Assembly: GCA_013816615.1 (NCBI GenBank)
Contig: JACDED010000013.1
Location: 1-58,679, forward strand
Origin: Bacteroidota bacterium
GTDB taxonomy: Bacteria > Bacteroidota > Bacteroidia > B-17B0 > Aurantibacillaceae
Reading direction: 5' to 3'
Length of the DNA: 58,679 nucleotides
The translations under genes and the position numbers were made by a program. A model generated the notes under the pieces. That model did no database searches, was not told where the DNA came from, and saw only the letters and a list, made by a program, of their open reading frames with translations. Shown piece by piece: positions 25,680-36,510 of this stretch (within the stretch, counting starts at the first letter, position 1; each line of letters begins with the position of its first letter).

Positions 25680-27911
25680 TTAATTCATATAGTCCTCAAT
25701 ACTTGTATCGAAAGAATGTTTATAATCACTAACGGTTCCGTAATTGACAGAATCAATAACAACTGATTTACCTGTTACAGTTCCTAATTTTGAAAAAGGT
25801 ATATTTTGTTTTTTTAATTCTGTCTCTAATTTTAAAGCGTTGTCGGTTGAAGCGCTCACTACTACCCTGCTTTGAGCCTCGCCAAATAAAAAGGCATCCT
25901 TGCGAATAGAAACTTCAGAATTAATCTCAAAACCTAAATTATTTACCATAGCACTTTCTAAAAGTGTCATAAATAAACCACCATCACTAATATCGTGTGC
26001 AGAATTAATTAGTTTATATTTAATTACATCTTTCACTGCCTGCTGAATATTATATTCGGTATCTAAATTAAAATAAGGCGCAGGGCTGTTTTTTACTTTG
26101 CAAAAACTGTATAAATATTCAGATGATGAAATGTCGTTCTTGCTTTCGCCAATTAAATAAATAGTATCATTTTCGTTTTTAAAATCCAAAGTGGTTTGTA
26201 AAGCTTTATCTTCAACAATACCTATCATACCAATTGTAGGCGTTGGAAACACAGGGCCTTCGTAACTTGACTGATTATAAAAACTAACATTACCACCTGT
26301 AACCGGAGTTTGAAATTTTAAACATGCACTGCTCATTCCTTTTATAGAACCAACAAACTGCCAATACACTTCAGGATTGTAAGGATTACCAAAATTTAAA
26401 CAGTTGGTTACCGCACTGGGCACACCACCACTGCAAACAATATTACGGGCAGCTTCGCTTACTGCAATAGCACAACCTACTTCAGGATCTGCATTAACAT
26501 AACGTGCGTTACAATCAACTGTCATAGCCAAACCTTTTTTGCTGCCTTTAATATTTACTATTGCCGCATCACTTGGCTTGTTTGTGCTCATATTAATTGT
26601 ACCCACCATACTATCGTATTGGTTATAAACCCAACGTTTGCTTGCTAAATTTGGATGCTTAGCTAAGTGCTCCATAATAGGTTTAAGATCGGTTGGTTCA
26701 AAAATAGAATTAATATCAAATTTTTTAGATTCTGCATAATAAGCAGGCTCTTTATAATCACGTTTGTAAACCGGTGCTCCACCGCCTAATACCAATACAC
26801 CCGCAGGTACATCGGCAACAAGCTCATCGTTCATATAATATTTTAAACGGTCGCCGGCAGTAACCTCACCAATTTGTTCGCAGTTAAGATCCCATTTATC
26901 AAATACAGCTTTTACAATAGCTTCTTTTCCTTTTTCAACTACTACCAACATACGCTCCTGCGATTCTGATAATAAAATTTCGAAAGGATGCATGCCTGCC
27001 TGGCGGGTAGGTACTTTGTGTAACCAAATATTCATACCATGTTCGCCTTTAGCACTCATTTCGGATGTTGAGCAGGTAATACCCGCAGCACCCATATCCT
27101 GCATGCCAACAACGGCGCCGGTTTTAATAACCTCTAAAGTAGCTTCTAATAATAATTTTTCCTGGAAAGGATCGCCAACCTGTACAGATGGAAGATCTTT
27201 TGCAGAATCTTCGGTAAGATCTTTACTGGCGAATGCAGCACCTGCAATACCGTCTTTACCTGTTGATGAACCAACAATAAACACAGGATTACCAACACCA
27301 AAAGAAGTAGCACTTACAGTTTCGCCGTGTTTTACAATCCCCACACTCATAGCGTTTACCAGTGGGTTTACATTGTAACATTCATCAAAAAACACTTCGC
27401 CGCCTACAGTTGGTATACCAAAAGCATTACCATAATCGCCAATGCCTTTAACCACACCTTTTAGCAACCATTGTGTTTTAGGCGAACTAAGATCGCCAAA
27501 ACGAAGTGAGTTTAATTGAGCAATTGGACGAGCGCCCATTGTAAAAATATCACGGTTAATACCGCCTACACCCGTTGCTGCACCTTGGTATGGTTCGATA
27601 GCGCTTGGATGGTTATGAGATTCTATCTTAAAGCAACATGCCAAACCATCGCCAATATCAACAAGGCCGGCGTTTTCTTCACCTGCTTTGGCCAACATAT
27701 GCGGACCATCTTTAGGTAAAGTTTTTAACCAGGTAATAGAGTTCTTGTAAGAGCAATGCTCGCTCCACATTACTGAGAAGATAGAAACCTCAGTAAAATT
27801 GGGGGTTCTGCCAAGGATCTCTTTTATTTTATCAAACTCTTCAGGTAAAAGGCCAAGTTTTTTTGCTGCTTCTACGTCAGCTAATTGCTCCGAATATTTT
27901 AGTATTGCCAT
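25680..27911 (-). CDS. purL: Phosphoribosylformylglycinamidine synthase, PurL subunit
   Basis: 743 residues, the length of the small PurL that works with PurS and PurQ. It uses ATP and ammonia to convert FGAR to FGAM in purine synthesis. [11 protein letters not shown] near residue 50, [24 protein letters not shown] near 95-115, [10 protein letters not shown] and the C-terminal ISDGGL motif form the two ATP-binding halves. purS and purQ are not adjacent. It starts at the ATG at 27911, divergent from the phosphatase at 28072. I see no purine riboswitch in the 160-base gap. Confidence 0.95.
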   Translation of the reverse strand: MAILKYSEQLADVEAAKKLGLLPEEFDKIKEILGRTPNFTEVSIFSVMWSEHCSYKNSITWLKTLPKDGPHMLAKAGEENAGLVDIGDGLACCFKIESHNHPSAIEPYQGAATGVGGINRDIFTMGARPIAQLNSLRFGDLSSPKTQWLLKGVVKGIGDYGNAFGIPTVGGEVFFDECYNVNPLVNAMSVGIVKHGETVSATSFGVGNPVFIVGSSTGKDGIAGAAFASKDLTEDSAKDLPSVQVGDPFQEKLLLEATLEVIKTGAVVGMQDMGAAGITCSTSEMSAKGEHGMNIWLHKVPTRQAGMHPFEILLSESQERMLVVVEKGKEAIVKAVFDKWDLNCEQIGEVTAGDRLKYYMNDELVADVPAGVLVLGGGAPVYKRDYKEPAYYAESKKFDINSIFEPTDLKPIMEHLAKHPNLASKRWVYNQYDSMVGTINMSTNKPSDAAIVNIKGSKKGLAMTVDCNARYVNADPEVGCAIAVSEAARNIVCSGGVPSAVTNCLNFGNPYNPEVYWQFVGSIKGMSSACLKFQTPVTGGNVSFYNQSSYEGPVFPTPTIGMIGIVEDKALQTTLDFKNENDTIYLIGESKNDISSSEYLYSFCKVKNSPAPYFNLDTEYNIQQAVKDVIKYKLINSAHDISDGGLFMTLLESAMVNNLGFEINSEVSIRKDAFLFGEAQSRVVVSASTDNALKLETELKKQNIPFSKLGTVTGKSVVIDSVNYGTVSDYKHSFDTSIEDYMN

Positions 27912-28071
27912 AATTAAAATTAAAGGCTTAAAGATATTGATTTTAAAGGCTGCATGGGTGTCTTTTTAATGAACAAATTAGCAGGAAATAAGGCAATAAC
28001 TGTTAAAAAATATTTTAAGGCTGGGCAAATTTGTGCTAAATTTAGTTTTTCTTCGTTTCAGCAAATAACCC

Positions 28072-30276
28072 GTGGATATTACTGTAAAACACATTTATTG
28101 TTTCTTATTTATCATCTTCTTTTCATTTGTAGGATTGAAAGGACAAACGCGTGTAATAGATTCCCTTCTTGCAGATATTAAAACGTTGAATGCCGAATCG
28201 TCCTCTGCCGGCCTTGATGATACTATTAGAATAAACACTCTTATTAATTTAAGTAACGAATATGTTGCGCAACGTAATTATTCAAAAGCAATCAAGTACG
28301 CTACCATCTCTAAAATAATGGCGGAAAAACTTACTGCCGCTCTTGATATTTCTATTTCTAAGGTTTGGTTAGCCAATGCTATACAAAGCATTGCTTATAC
28401 TTTAGAGAACCAGGAAAGCTATGCCAGCGCTTTAGTCCAATATAAAAAAGAGCTTTTGTTGAGAGAAGAGATTGGCAACGATCGCAAAACGGCTATCTGT
28501 TTAAATAAAATTGGAGAGATTTACAATTCTCAGGATAATCTCGATGCTTCATTAGAATATTATTATAAAGCGCTTAAGCTTACCAATGAGGTTTTTTCAA
28601 AAGAAGAGGCCTTAACTATTTACAATAATATTGGTATTGCATACGACCGGCAAACAAATTATGCCAAATCACTCGAATATTATAATAAGGTTTTAGAATT
28701 AAGCACTATTTTAAGAGATACAAACACGATGGGCATTTCTTATTCTAATATTGGTACGGTATATGCCGAACAGGGAAAGAACAAAGAAGCTTTTATTTAT
28801 TATTTTAAATTTTTAAAATTCGCGCAAATTACCGGTAACAAAAAAAATGTTGCTGTAGCTTATTTAAACATATCTAACATTTTTGATGCAGAAGAGAATT
28901 TTAAAAAATCTTTCGAAATGCAATTCAATGCCATGAAGATCTTTGAGGAGCTTGGCAACCAGGCCGAATTGGCATTAATTAAAGCAAATATTGGTTCTAC
29001 ATATATTTCTTTGGCAAAAACAACCATTAGCGCGGGCGAAAGAAACAGCAGTTTAAAAGAGGCGAAAAAATGCCTTAACGAAGCTTTGTTGCTTTATCAA
29101 AAAAGCAGGCAATTAGAAAGCATTGGCCAGGTTTACCGGCATCTTGCGGATATGGAGAAATTAAGCGGTAATTTTGAAGCCTCTTTAGAAAACTATCGCC
29201 TATACATACAATTTCGTGATAGCTTAATGAAATTGGAAGACAATGAAAAACGCATTCGCGCTGAAATGAATTATGAGTTTGATCAAAAAGAATCCATATC
29301 AAAGCTTGAACAGGAAAGGAAACAAGCCATTGTAAAAGAAGAAAGCGATAGACAAAAACAGATCAGGAATTTATTTATTGTAGCTTTTATTTTTATGGTA
29401 GCGCTTGCTGTTTTTATTTTTAGAAGCAATCGCCACAAACAAAAAGCCAACAAAATTATTTTGCAACAAAAACAAGAAGTAGAGAGACAAAAAGCTTTAG
29501 TGGAAGAAAAACAATTCCAGATTATCTCCAGCATTAATTACGCTAAAAGGATCCAGGAATCTATTTTAATTGCAGAAGATGAAATGACGGCTAATTTGCC
29601 GGATCTTTTTATCACTTATCTTCCAAAAGATATTGTGAGCGGTGATTTTTACTGGTACTCAAAACAAGGTAACGATTCCTTTATTGTTGTGGCCGATTGT
29701 ACAGGCCATGGTGTGCCCGGCGCATTCTTAAGTATGGTTGGCAGCACTTTATTAAATGAGATCATCATTCATAAAAAAATATACGATCCTGCACTGATCA
29801 TAAATGCGCTTGCAACAAGCCTTGCCACAACACTTGCCAATAAAGAAAAAGATGAGGTGAATACCGATGGCATGGATATATCTATTTGCAGAATAAATCA
29901 TAAAACAAAAAAACTTTCGTTCGTTGGTGCCAATCAATCTATTTATATTGTCGATCATAAACAGGCAATGGAGATAAAGCCCCAAATAAGTTCTATAAAT
30001 GGGATCTTTGCAGTTGATAAAACACAAAAGATCGCTGCTTTTGAATTAATACTTGAAGAAAATTTAATGATCTATTTAACTACTGATGGATATATTGACC
30101 AGATAGGCGGACAAAACAATAAGAAATTCCTGAGCTCACGTTTTGAAAAATTGCTTGCTCACATGTATTCTTTATCTGTTGAAAAACAACAGTACGTTTT
30201 AGAAGAAACTTTTGAAGACTGGAAAGGGGAATCAAAACAAATTGATGATGTTTTGGTAATTGGTTTTAAGATCTAA
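28072..30276 (+). CDS. TPR-containing membrane SpoIIE/PP2C-type serine/threonine phosphatase (SiaA-like role)
   Basis: 734 residues with a GTG start. Signal/anchor at 5-24; TPR units from about 50 to 385 (NKIGEIYNSQDNLDASLEYY and similar at 40-residue spacing), outside the cytoplasm; a membrane helix at 433-450; a coiled coil at 455-500; and a C-terminal phosphatase. Metal residues include Asp525 (SGDFYW), Asp542 (VADCTGHGVPG), Asp672 (TTDGYID) and Asp726 (IDDVLVIG). It would sense an external signal through TPRs and dephosphorylate a switch protein. The SiaC-like gene converges on it and overlaps by 11 bases, and a SiaB-like kinase follows, so a partner switch is likely. Confidence 0.87.
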   Translation: MDITVKHIYCFLFIIFFSFVGLKGQTRVIDSLLADIKTLNAESSSAGLDDTIRINTLINLSNEYVAQRNYSKAIKYATISKIMAEKLTAALDISISKVWLANAIQSIAYTLENQESYASALVQYKKELLLREEIGNDRKTAICLNKIGEIYNSQDNLDASLEYYYKALKLTNEVFSKEEALTIYNNIGIAYDRQTNYAKSLEYYNKVLELSTILRDTNTMGISYSNIGTVYAEQGKNKEAFIYYFKFLKFAQITGNKKNVAVAYLNISNIFDAEENFKKSFEMQFNAMKIFEELGNQAELALIKANIGSTYISLAKTTISAGERNSSLKEAKKCLNEALLLYQKSRQLESIGQVYRHLADMEKLSGNFEASLENYRLYIQFRDSLMKLEDNEKRIRAEMNYEFDQKESISKLEQERKQAIVKEESDRQKQIRNLFIVAFIFMVALAVFIFRSNRHKQKANKIILQQKQEVERQKALVEEKQFQIISSINYAKRIQESILIAEDEMTANLPDLFITYLPKDIVSGDFYWYSKQGNDSFIVVADCTGHGVPGAFLSMVGSTLLNEIIIHKKIYDPALIINALATSLATTLANKEKDEVNTDGMDISICRINHKTKKLSFVGANQSIYIVDHKQAMEIKPQISSINGIFAVDKTQKIAAFELILEENLMIYLTTDGYIDQIGGQNNKKFLSSRFEKLLAHMYSLSVEKQQYVLEETFEDWKGESKQIDDVLVIGFKI

Positions 30277-30643
30277 CCTCGTTAAAAAGAAATTTCATGC
30301 CGGTAAGTTTTTCCAGGCGGCTACCTGTCTGCAACATATCAGTATCTCCGATATCGTAGTTCCAATTTAAATTTACTTTTTTCGTTTTGCTTAATTCATC
30401 AAACTGCATGATCATTTTCATAACTTGTTTAGTCGATGAAGTGCTTATGTAATCAAAATGAAGTATAACATTGGTTTCTTCTTTTGGTGTTCTTAAATAT
30501 TCGGTTACATGTTCAATTAAAGGCTCATAAAAAAGAATTGCATTCTCGGGTAAAGAACGTTTTGCTATCTCAAAAACGCCCTTACTGTTATCAAACATAA
30601 CATAAGGAAGGTCTTCAGTGGCATCAAATCTTAATACATCCAT
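30266..30643 (-). CDS. SiaC-family (DUF1987) regulatory phosphoprotein
   Basis: 125 residues, the family length. Markers are the N-terminal pattern with MFDNSKGVFEIAKRSLPENA, the central HFDYISTSSTKQVMKM, and WNYDIGDTDMLQTG near the end. In Pseudomonas aeruginosa SiaC is phosphorylated by SiaB and dephosphorylated by SiaA, on Thr68 as I recall; here Thr68 lies in the Ser/Thr cluster STSST. The gene starts two bases after the kinase gene and its stop overlaps the phosphatase gene. In Pseudomonas the unphosphorylated form activates the diguanylate cyclase SiaD; no such gene is in this window, so the target is open. Confidence 0.85.
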   Translation of the reverse strand: MDVLRFDATEDLPYVMFDNSKGVFEIAKRSLPENAILFYEPLIEHVTEYLRTPKEETNVILHFDYISTSSTKQVMKMIMQFDELSKTKKVNLNWNYDIGDTDMLQTGSRLEKLTGMKFLFNEVRS

Positions 30644-30645
30644 AT

Positions 30646-31770
30646 TTAATAACTTATATTAGCTTTTATAACGATAAACGATTTATCATCCTTATAAGGT
30701 ACCAGTTCTATTTCTATTTTATTTTTACTTTTAATACGTATGTCAATAAGTCCAAGGCCTGCGCCTTTTTTCTGATCATCTTGCTCAATAACTATTGTTT
30801 CCAGGTAAAGTTTTTCTACAGCTGCGTTATCAAGTGAATTTACAAACTCAATCTTTTTAACTACCTCATCTATATTCTTATTCTCAATATAATTTCCGGT
30901 TATTAAAGAACAAACATTGTTGTTATCTGCAACCATAAATAAACCGGGGCGTTCCTCACTATTGGTTATTCCGGCAGCATGGTAGCTAATGTTTTGCAAC
31001 AATTCTATCATGATGGCAACCGATGTTTTTTTGAAGCTAAAATTTTCGGTAAGATAAATACTTCCTTCAGCCATTGATAATAAGCTGCGTACATTCTCGT
31101 GCCTGAATTGCCCTTGAAAAAAGATCTTTAAATTATTATCAATTACCGCTTCGTGTACATTTTTTACAACATCATAATTGTGTTGTTCAACTACGGTATT
31201 CTCAATACCTTGTGTGTCGGTAATTTTAGATTGAAAATAAAAGTATGAGTTCTGCTCGTCCAGTTTTTTAAAATCGTAAGAAAGCTTATTACCACTTTTT
31301 CTTACCATTTCTATTAATCCAAGGCCTGCACCACCCTTTTCAGAAAACCCGCCGGCACTTAAAACTTCTTTTTGGTAATCTTTCAACTCATCCGGATTCA
31401 TTGAATTTACCTTATCAAGTTTTTGAGATAACGAAGCGATATGACCGTTTTCTACTTCATTCCCCGAACCAATAAGATATCCGCCCAAAAATTTATGTAT
31501 AGAAAAAAAGCCGTCCATTAAACGGGTATCTTTACTGCTACCCTGGTGGCGGGTTATATTTTGAAGGGATTCAACAATAATAAAATATACCTTTTTTTTG
31601 ATCTTAAGCGATTCGCTTTCCACCTCCATATTTGTCTCTGCCAGCGCTAAAATACGTTCTGTAAGATCATTTGTAAAATCTCCGTTATACGCATAGTTTA
31701 GCTGGTAATTATTTAAAACATTAAATAATTCGGCAATCGACAAATATTTCTGGTTTTTAGACCCCTTCAT
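30646..31770 (-). CDS. Tandem two-domain SiaB-like protein kinase
   Basis: About 374 residues from the ATG at 31770; an upstream TTG adds two. Two homologous halves, about 10-185 and 205-374, each carry a GHKL-type ATP site: N-box Glu67/Asn71 (VESLQNITRH) and GAGLGL at 147-152 in the first; Glu256/Asn260 (IELLQNISYH) and GAGLGL at 336-341 in the second. Both look intact. SiaB of Pseudomonas is a single such domain, roughly half this length. The fusion may give an internal dimer or a kinase with one catalytic and one regulatory site. It is cytosolic, and lies upstream of siaC in an operon. Confidence 0.83.
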   Translation of the reverse strand: MKGSKNQKYLSIAELFNVLNNYQLNYAYNGDFTNDLTERILALAETNMEVESESLKIKKKVYFIIVESLQNITRHQGSSKDTRLMDGFFSIHKFLGGYLIGSGNEVENGHIASLSQKLDKVNSMNPDELKDYQKEVLSAGGFSEKGGAGLGLIEMVRKSGNKLSYDFKKLDEQNSYFYFQSKITDTQGIENTVVEQHNYDVVKNVHEAVIDNNLKIFFQGQFRHENVRSLLSMAEGSIYLTENFSFKKTSVAIMIELLQNISYHAAGITNSEERPGLFMVADNNNVCSLITGNYIENKNIDEVVKKIEFVNSLDNAAVEKLYLETIVIEQDDQKKGAGLGLIDIRIKSKNKIEIELVPYKDDKSFIVIKANISY

Positions 31771-31777
31771 AATCAAT

Positions 31778-31808
31778 CAAACATACAATTTTATTACAAG
31801 TTATGAAA
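31778..31808 (-). promoter_or_regulatory. Promoter of the siaB-siaC-like operon
   Basis: Minus strand TATGTTTG (31785-31778) ends seven bases before the ATG at 31770. TTTC lies 19 bases upstream, a near match to TTTG. The leader is only a few bases. Confidence 0.55.
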
Positions 31809-31944
31809 ATTAAATTGTAACATATCTTTGTTTATAGTTTTAAGCCCTCCTTAATTAGTAGCTAAAAAGGTATATGTCTAAAAAAACTAAAATTATTATT
31901 ATTTACCTGATTGATTAATTATATTTGGTTAAATAATTTTACGT

Positions 31945-34900
31945 ATGCTTTGTAAGTTCAATAAACACATCCTGGCCCTGGCACTTCTGCTTTTTTCTTT
32001 TTTTGGCTACTCACAAAAAGGAAATCAATTATCAAACGATACCGTAAAATTCATTAACGATCTAAATAATTATTTTATTGAAAACACATCCAACCGCTTG
32101 GAAGCAGAAACATACATGCGCACATTTACGCGTTATTGGGAAGAAAATTATATTACCGGTTATTATAAAGAGGTTACTATAAAAGCTTGTAATGCCATGG
32201 CAGTTAAGCGTCTTAAACCAGTACCCTATATTACCGGTTATTTTACTGCGCTTTATACCGCTCTCGAAAAAAAAATACCACACGAAACGTTTGACAACTG
32301 GCATACTTGCTTAATGAAAATTTTAAGTAAAAAAGGTATTGGTGGCGCGCAAGAACTTATTTCGCTTGGCGAAAACATGTTTCGCTTTAATGCGTTTTAC
32401 AAAACGCCATCGTATGTGTATTATGCTTTAGAACCAAGTTATAAATTTGATTATGATACCATTCCAAAAATTACCTTTAAAGATATTACCCTTATTGGTG
32501 TTAACCCACGGGGTGATAGTATTGCTATTGAAAACACCAACGGCGTATTTTACCCACAAACTGGAAATTTTGTAGGAAAGAATGGCAAAATAAGCTGGGA
32601 GCGTTCAGGCTTGGATAAAGAAGTGTACGCCACCATTAAGCGTTATACCATTGATTGTAAAACCGGAAATTACAGTAGCGATACAGCAACCTTTGTTGGT
32701 AAACAGTTTTTTGATAAGCCACAAATTGGTCGTTTCTCAGATCGTATCATTACTGAGAACGGTGAGTTAACTTACCCCCGTTTCGATTCGTACAGCAAGC
32801 GTTTAGTTGTAAAAAACATTTACCCGGATGTAGATTATGACGGTGGTTTTGGTATGCGTGGGCCAAAGTTTGTAGGCTCAGGTACAAATGCTAACCCTGC
32901 AAGAATAATTTTTAAACGTAATGGTATAAAGTTTTTAGAGATCGCTGCCCGCTCATTTGGTATGAGCAAAGATAGAATAGTTGCCAACCCCGGTATCGTA
33001 AAGTTCTTTTTAAATAAAGATACTATCTATCATCCGGGTTTAAGTTTTACTTACCAGGTAGAAAAACGTTTGGTAACCATTTTAAGGGGCGATGATGGTT
33101 TGCAAAAAACACCATTCTCAAATTCATTTCATAAATACGATATGTATTTTGAACAGATACTTTGGCAGTTGGATGAGCCAACAATTGCATTTAATTTTTT
33201 ACCAAATAATTTTCAAGGTGAAGCATATTTTGAATCGACCGATTTTTATACCCGCGAAAAATCGGAAAACATAAAAGGTAAAGAAACCGTAAGCCCTATC
33301 TCTAAAATGATAGAATATTATAATGCAAATGATAAACCCGCACAGTTTACAACAGTTGATTTTGCAAAATATATCAAATTTTTAGCGATCGATCTTCGCC
33401 CTATCATTTTTAAAATGGCTATTGCCGGTTTGATCTATTATGATCCGGAAACTGATATGATCAAAGTAAGACAACGTTTGTTTGATTTTGCAGATAATCT
33501 AAAGCACAAACATGATTATGATGTTATTACATTGCACTCCGTTATACAGGGTAAAGATAATGCCAATTTAAATCTATTGAATTACGATCTAACCGTTCAT
33601 GGTGTGAAGCAGGTGCTGTTAAGTGATACACAAAAAGTATTTATGTTTCCTAAAAATGGTGAGTTGGTTCTAAAAAAGAACCGCGAGATCCTTTTTAACG
33701 GTACGCTCTCATCCGGTAAGTTCGAGTTTATTGGTAAGGATTTTATTTTTGATTACGAAGAGTTTAAAGTAAAAATGAAAACCATTGATTCGATCAAGAT
33801 CTTTGTAGAAGCTTTTGAACCGGACATTAATGGTAATATTCCGTTTAAAAAAGTACAAACCCTTATTGAGAATGTAAATGGTGAATTGCGGATAGATGCG
33901 CCCAGGAATAAGAGCGGATGGGGCCGCGCACCAACCTTTCCGTCCTTCCAAAGCTTTAAAGAAAGTTATGCCTTTTACGATAAGCGTACGATCTTTAAAG
34001 GTGTGTATAACAAAGATAAATTCTATTTTAAGTTAGATCCTTTTGCAATTGATAGTTTGGATAACTTTAGAAATGAGGGATTGCGTTTTGATGGCACATT
34101 TTCATCTGCGGGTATTTTTCCTGACTTTAGAGAAGTACTTACATTACAAAAAGATTATTCTCTTGGCTTTATCAGGCAAACCCCGGCCGGTGGTTATCCG
34201 CTTTATGGGGGTAAAGCTAACTTCGACCAGGAAATTCGTTTAAGTAACAAAGGTTTACGTGGTGGTGGTGATCTTAATTTTAGTGCCAGTCATTCAAAAG
34301 TGCCCGATCTAATTTTCTTTCCGGATAGTGCCAATGGTAACGCCAGCACCTTTGATGTAAAAGAAGGAGATAATCCCGAATTCCCAACTGCACATGGGGA
34401 TACGGTGCGCCTGCATTTTATGCCATACAAAGATCTTTTGCAGGCCTTTGATATTAAAAAACCATTCAGGGCGTATAAAGAAAATATAACTTTTAAAGGC
34501 CGTTTTGATCTCAGTTATAAAGAACTTACCGGAAATGGAAAAGCAGAATTTGAAAAAGCAGATCTTTCTTCGGGAAAAATACTTTTTGTAAAGCGGCGTA
34601 TATTTAGCGATACGGCTAATTTTCACTTAAAGGCATTTGAGGAAGATGGTTTTACATTTAGTACTGTAAACGTAAATGCAAAAATAGATTTTGATGCCCG
34701 TATGGGTGATTTTATTACAAACGGAGAGGGCTCATATGTAAAGTTTGATAAGAACAAATACATTGCCTTTATGGATCGCTTTAAATGGTACATGGATTCG
34801 GAAGAGATGGAGCTTGGTGATACTCAGAAAAAAATTGATACAGAAGCCGCCGAAAAAGGTTTGGATCTCGAAGGACCAGAATTTATCAGTATACATCCCA

Positions 34901-36441
34901 ACCAGGATTCTTTGCGCTTTTTTGCTCCCGGGGCTAAATATAATTTAAAAAAATACATTATCAAATGTAAGAATGTACCTTTTATAAATGTAGCCGATGC
35001 CAGAATTTTCCCTAGCAATGGTGATGTTACCATTTTTAAAAACGCTGTAATGGATACTTTAAGAAACTCTTCTATTCTTGCTAATACGGTAACAAAATTC
35101 CATACCATTCGTAATACAACAGCAAATATTTTTAGTAGAAGAAGCTATTTAGCATCCGGCGAATATCAATATTTGGATGAGAACGAGAAACCTTATTTAA
35201 TTAAATTTAATACGATACGCCCCGACACAACCGGTCAAACCATTTCAGAAGGTTTAATTGATGATAAAGAAAAATTCCAGTTTAATGATCATTTTAGCTT
35301 TGCAGGTAAAGTATATTTATTTGCAACCAACGAATTTTTATTTTACGAAGGCGGAACCAAGATCGTAAACAATTGTAATAAGATCGGTAAAGCCTACTTA
35401 CAATTTACCGGTGAGATCAATCCAAAAGATATACAAATACCAATTCCCAAAAAAGCTTTGGATGTTAAAGGCGCACCAATTGGAACGGGTTTGTTTTATA
35501 ACTCCGATACAAATATGGTTTATGCCTCTTTCTTATCCTTACAAGGTACAAGGGGCTCTAAAGATGTTATTGAAGGTGATGGTGTTTTAACTTATGATAA
35601 AGAAAATGATATGTACGAGATATCTAATAAAGAAAAATTATTAGAAATGAGCTTACCGGGTAACTATGTTAGCTTAAGTAGTGCTAATTGTGAAATCTAT
35701 ACTGAAGGAAGATATAATTTAAGTACCGATCTTGGCCAGGTAAAATTAACCAATGTTGGTAATGCCACTTACAAAACAGTTAAAGACAGTATTAACTTTA
35801 ACTTAATGATGGCTATCGATTTCTTCTTCGAAGGAAGTGCTATTCGTAAAATGGCAAAAGATTTTGAGCTTTACCTCGGAAGCCTCAATCCAACGCCCTT
35901 TGAAGGAGATCTTTTTAACCATGGTTTAATTGAAATCTTAGGAAAAGATAAAGGTGACAGGGCCCTTTCTGAATTAAATTTATATGGCAATTACAAAAGA
36001 TTTCCTGATGAACTGGAAAAAAACCTGGTGCTTAACGATGTAAAAATGATCTATAATACAAAATTAAACTCCTATATATCTGAAGGTATGATAGGGGTTG
36101 GAAATATTTTAAAGACAGAGATCTTCCGTTATATGAAAGGCCATGTACAGATCACGAAAAAACGAGGTTTAAATAAAGATATCATGGAAATTTACCTTGA
36201 GGCGGATCCTAACACCTGGTATTATTTTAATTATACTAATGGTAAAATGTTAGCTGTAAGCAGTAATGATCAGTTTAATAAGGATATTAAGGAAATGAAG
36301 AGCAAAAATAAAAAGATGGATGTGGAGAAAGGGCCTTCTTATAGCTTTGATGCAACCAATCCAAAGAAAAAAGATGACTTCCTTAGAAAAATGAAACAAT
36401 ACGGCGCGGCCGAAGAAGAAGAGGAGAAAAAAGAAGATTAA
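31945..36441 (+). CDS. Giant exported beta-rich protein of unknown function (1498 residues)
   Basis: Signal peptide 1-24 (LLLFSFFGYSQ). Residues about 30-160 look alpha-helical; from 180 to 1450 the sequence alternates short polar beta strands and Gly/Asp turns, with many Asp, Lys, Phe and Tyr and terms such as FKGVYNKDKFYF. The tail is highly charged (EEEEEKKED) and is not a T9SS sorting domain. I recognise no family; the strand-turn pattern recalls long periplasmic beta proteins. It leads an operon with an ABC transporter (69 bases on), a small exported protein and a lipoprotein. A TATATTTG box is at 31920-31927 and a TAATTTTA box at 31934-31941, just before the ATG. Confidence 0.8.
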   Translation: MLCKFNKHILALALLLFSFFGYSQKGNQLSNDTVKFINDLNNYFIENTSNRLEAETYMRTFTRYWEENYITGYYKEVTIKACNAMAVKRLKPVPYITGYFTALYTALEKKIPHETFDNWHTCLMKILSKKGIGGAQELISLGENMFRFNAFYKTPSYVYYALEPSYKFDYDTIPKITFKDITLIGVNPRGDSIAIENTNGVFYPQTGNFVGKNGKISWERSGLDKEVYATIKRYTIDCKTGNYSSDTATFVGKQFFDKPQIGRFSDRIITENGELTYPRFDSYSKRLVVKNIYPDVDYDGGFGMRGPKFVGSGTNANPARIIFKRNGIKFLEIAARSFGMSKDRIVANPGIVKFFLNKDTIYHPGLSFTYQVEKRLVTILRGDDGLQKTPFSNSFHKYDMYFEQILWQLDEPTIAFNFLPNNFQGEAYFESTDFYTREKSENIKGKETVSPISKMIEYYNANDKPAQFTTVDFAKYIKFLAIDLRPIIFKMAIAGLIYYDPETDMIKVRQRLFDFADNLKHKHDYDVITLHSVIQGKDNANLNLLNYDLTVHGVKQVLLSDTQKVFMFPKNGELVLKKNREILFNGTLSSGKFEFIGKDFIFDYEEFKVKMKTIDSIKIFVEAFEPDINGNIPFKKVQTLIENVNGELRIDAPRNKSGWGRAPTFPSFQSFKESYAFYDKRTIFKGVYNKDKFYFKLDPFAIDSLDNFRNEGLRFDGTFSSAGIFPDFREVLTLQKDYSLGFIRQTPAGGYPLYGGKANFDQEIRLSNKGLRGGGDLNFSASHSKVPDLIFFPDSANGNASTFDVKEGDNPEFPTAHGDTVRLHFMPYKDLLQAFDIKKPFRAYKENITFKGRFDLSYKELTGNGKAEFEKADLSSGKILFVKRRIFSDTANFHLKAFEEDGFTFSTVNVNAKIDFDARMGDFITNGEGSYVKFDKNKYIAFMDRFKWYMDSEEMELGDTQKKIDTEAAEKGLDLEGPEFISIHPNQDSLRFFAPGAKYNLKKYIIKCKNVPFINVADARIFPSNGDVTIFKNAVMDTLRNSSILANTVTKFHTIRNTTANIFSRRSYLASGEYQYLDENEKPYLIKFNTIRPDTTGQTISEGLIDDKEKFQFNDHFSFAGKVYLFATNEFLFYEGGTKIVNNCNKIGKAYLQFTGEINPKDIQIPIPKKALDVKGAPIGTGLFYNSDTNMVYASFLSLQGTRGSKDVIEGDGVLTYDKENDMYEISNKEKLLEMSLPGNYVSLSSANCEIYTEGRYNLSTDLGQVKLTNVGNATYKTVKDSINFNLMMAIDFFFEGSAIRKMAKDFELYLGSLNPTPFEGDLFNHGLIEILGKDKGDRALSELNLYGNYKRFPDELEKNLVLNDVKMIYNTKLNSYISEGMIGVGNILKTEIFRYMKGHVQITKKRGLNKDIMEIYLEADPNTWYYFNYTNGKMLAVSSNDQFNKDIKEMKSKNKKMDVEKGPSYSFDATNPKKKDDFLRKMKQYGAAEEEEEKKED

Positions 36442-36510
36442 TTATCTAATTTTTAGCTAGAAACCAGATAAAACTAAAATAATGCTTAATTTAATGTCCT
36501 CTTTTAACTT

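Noticed and set aside
26992-27378. Plus-strand ORF of 128 codons
   Set aside because: Antisense to purL; no motif.
27912-28071. Purine riboswitch between purL and the phosphatase
   Set aside because: No paired elements or conserved purine-aptamer bases seen on either strand.
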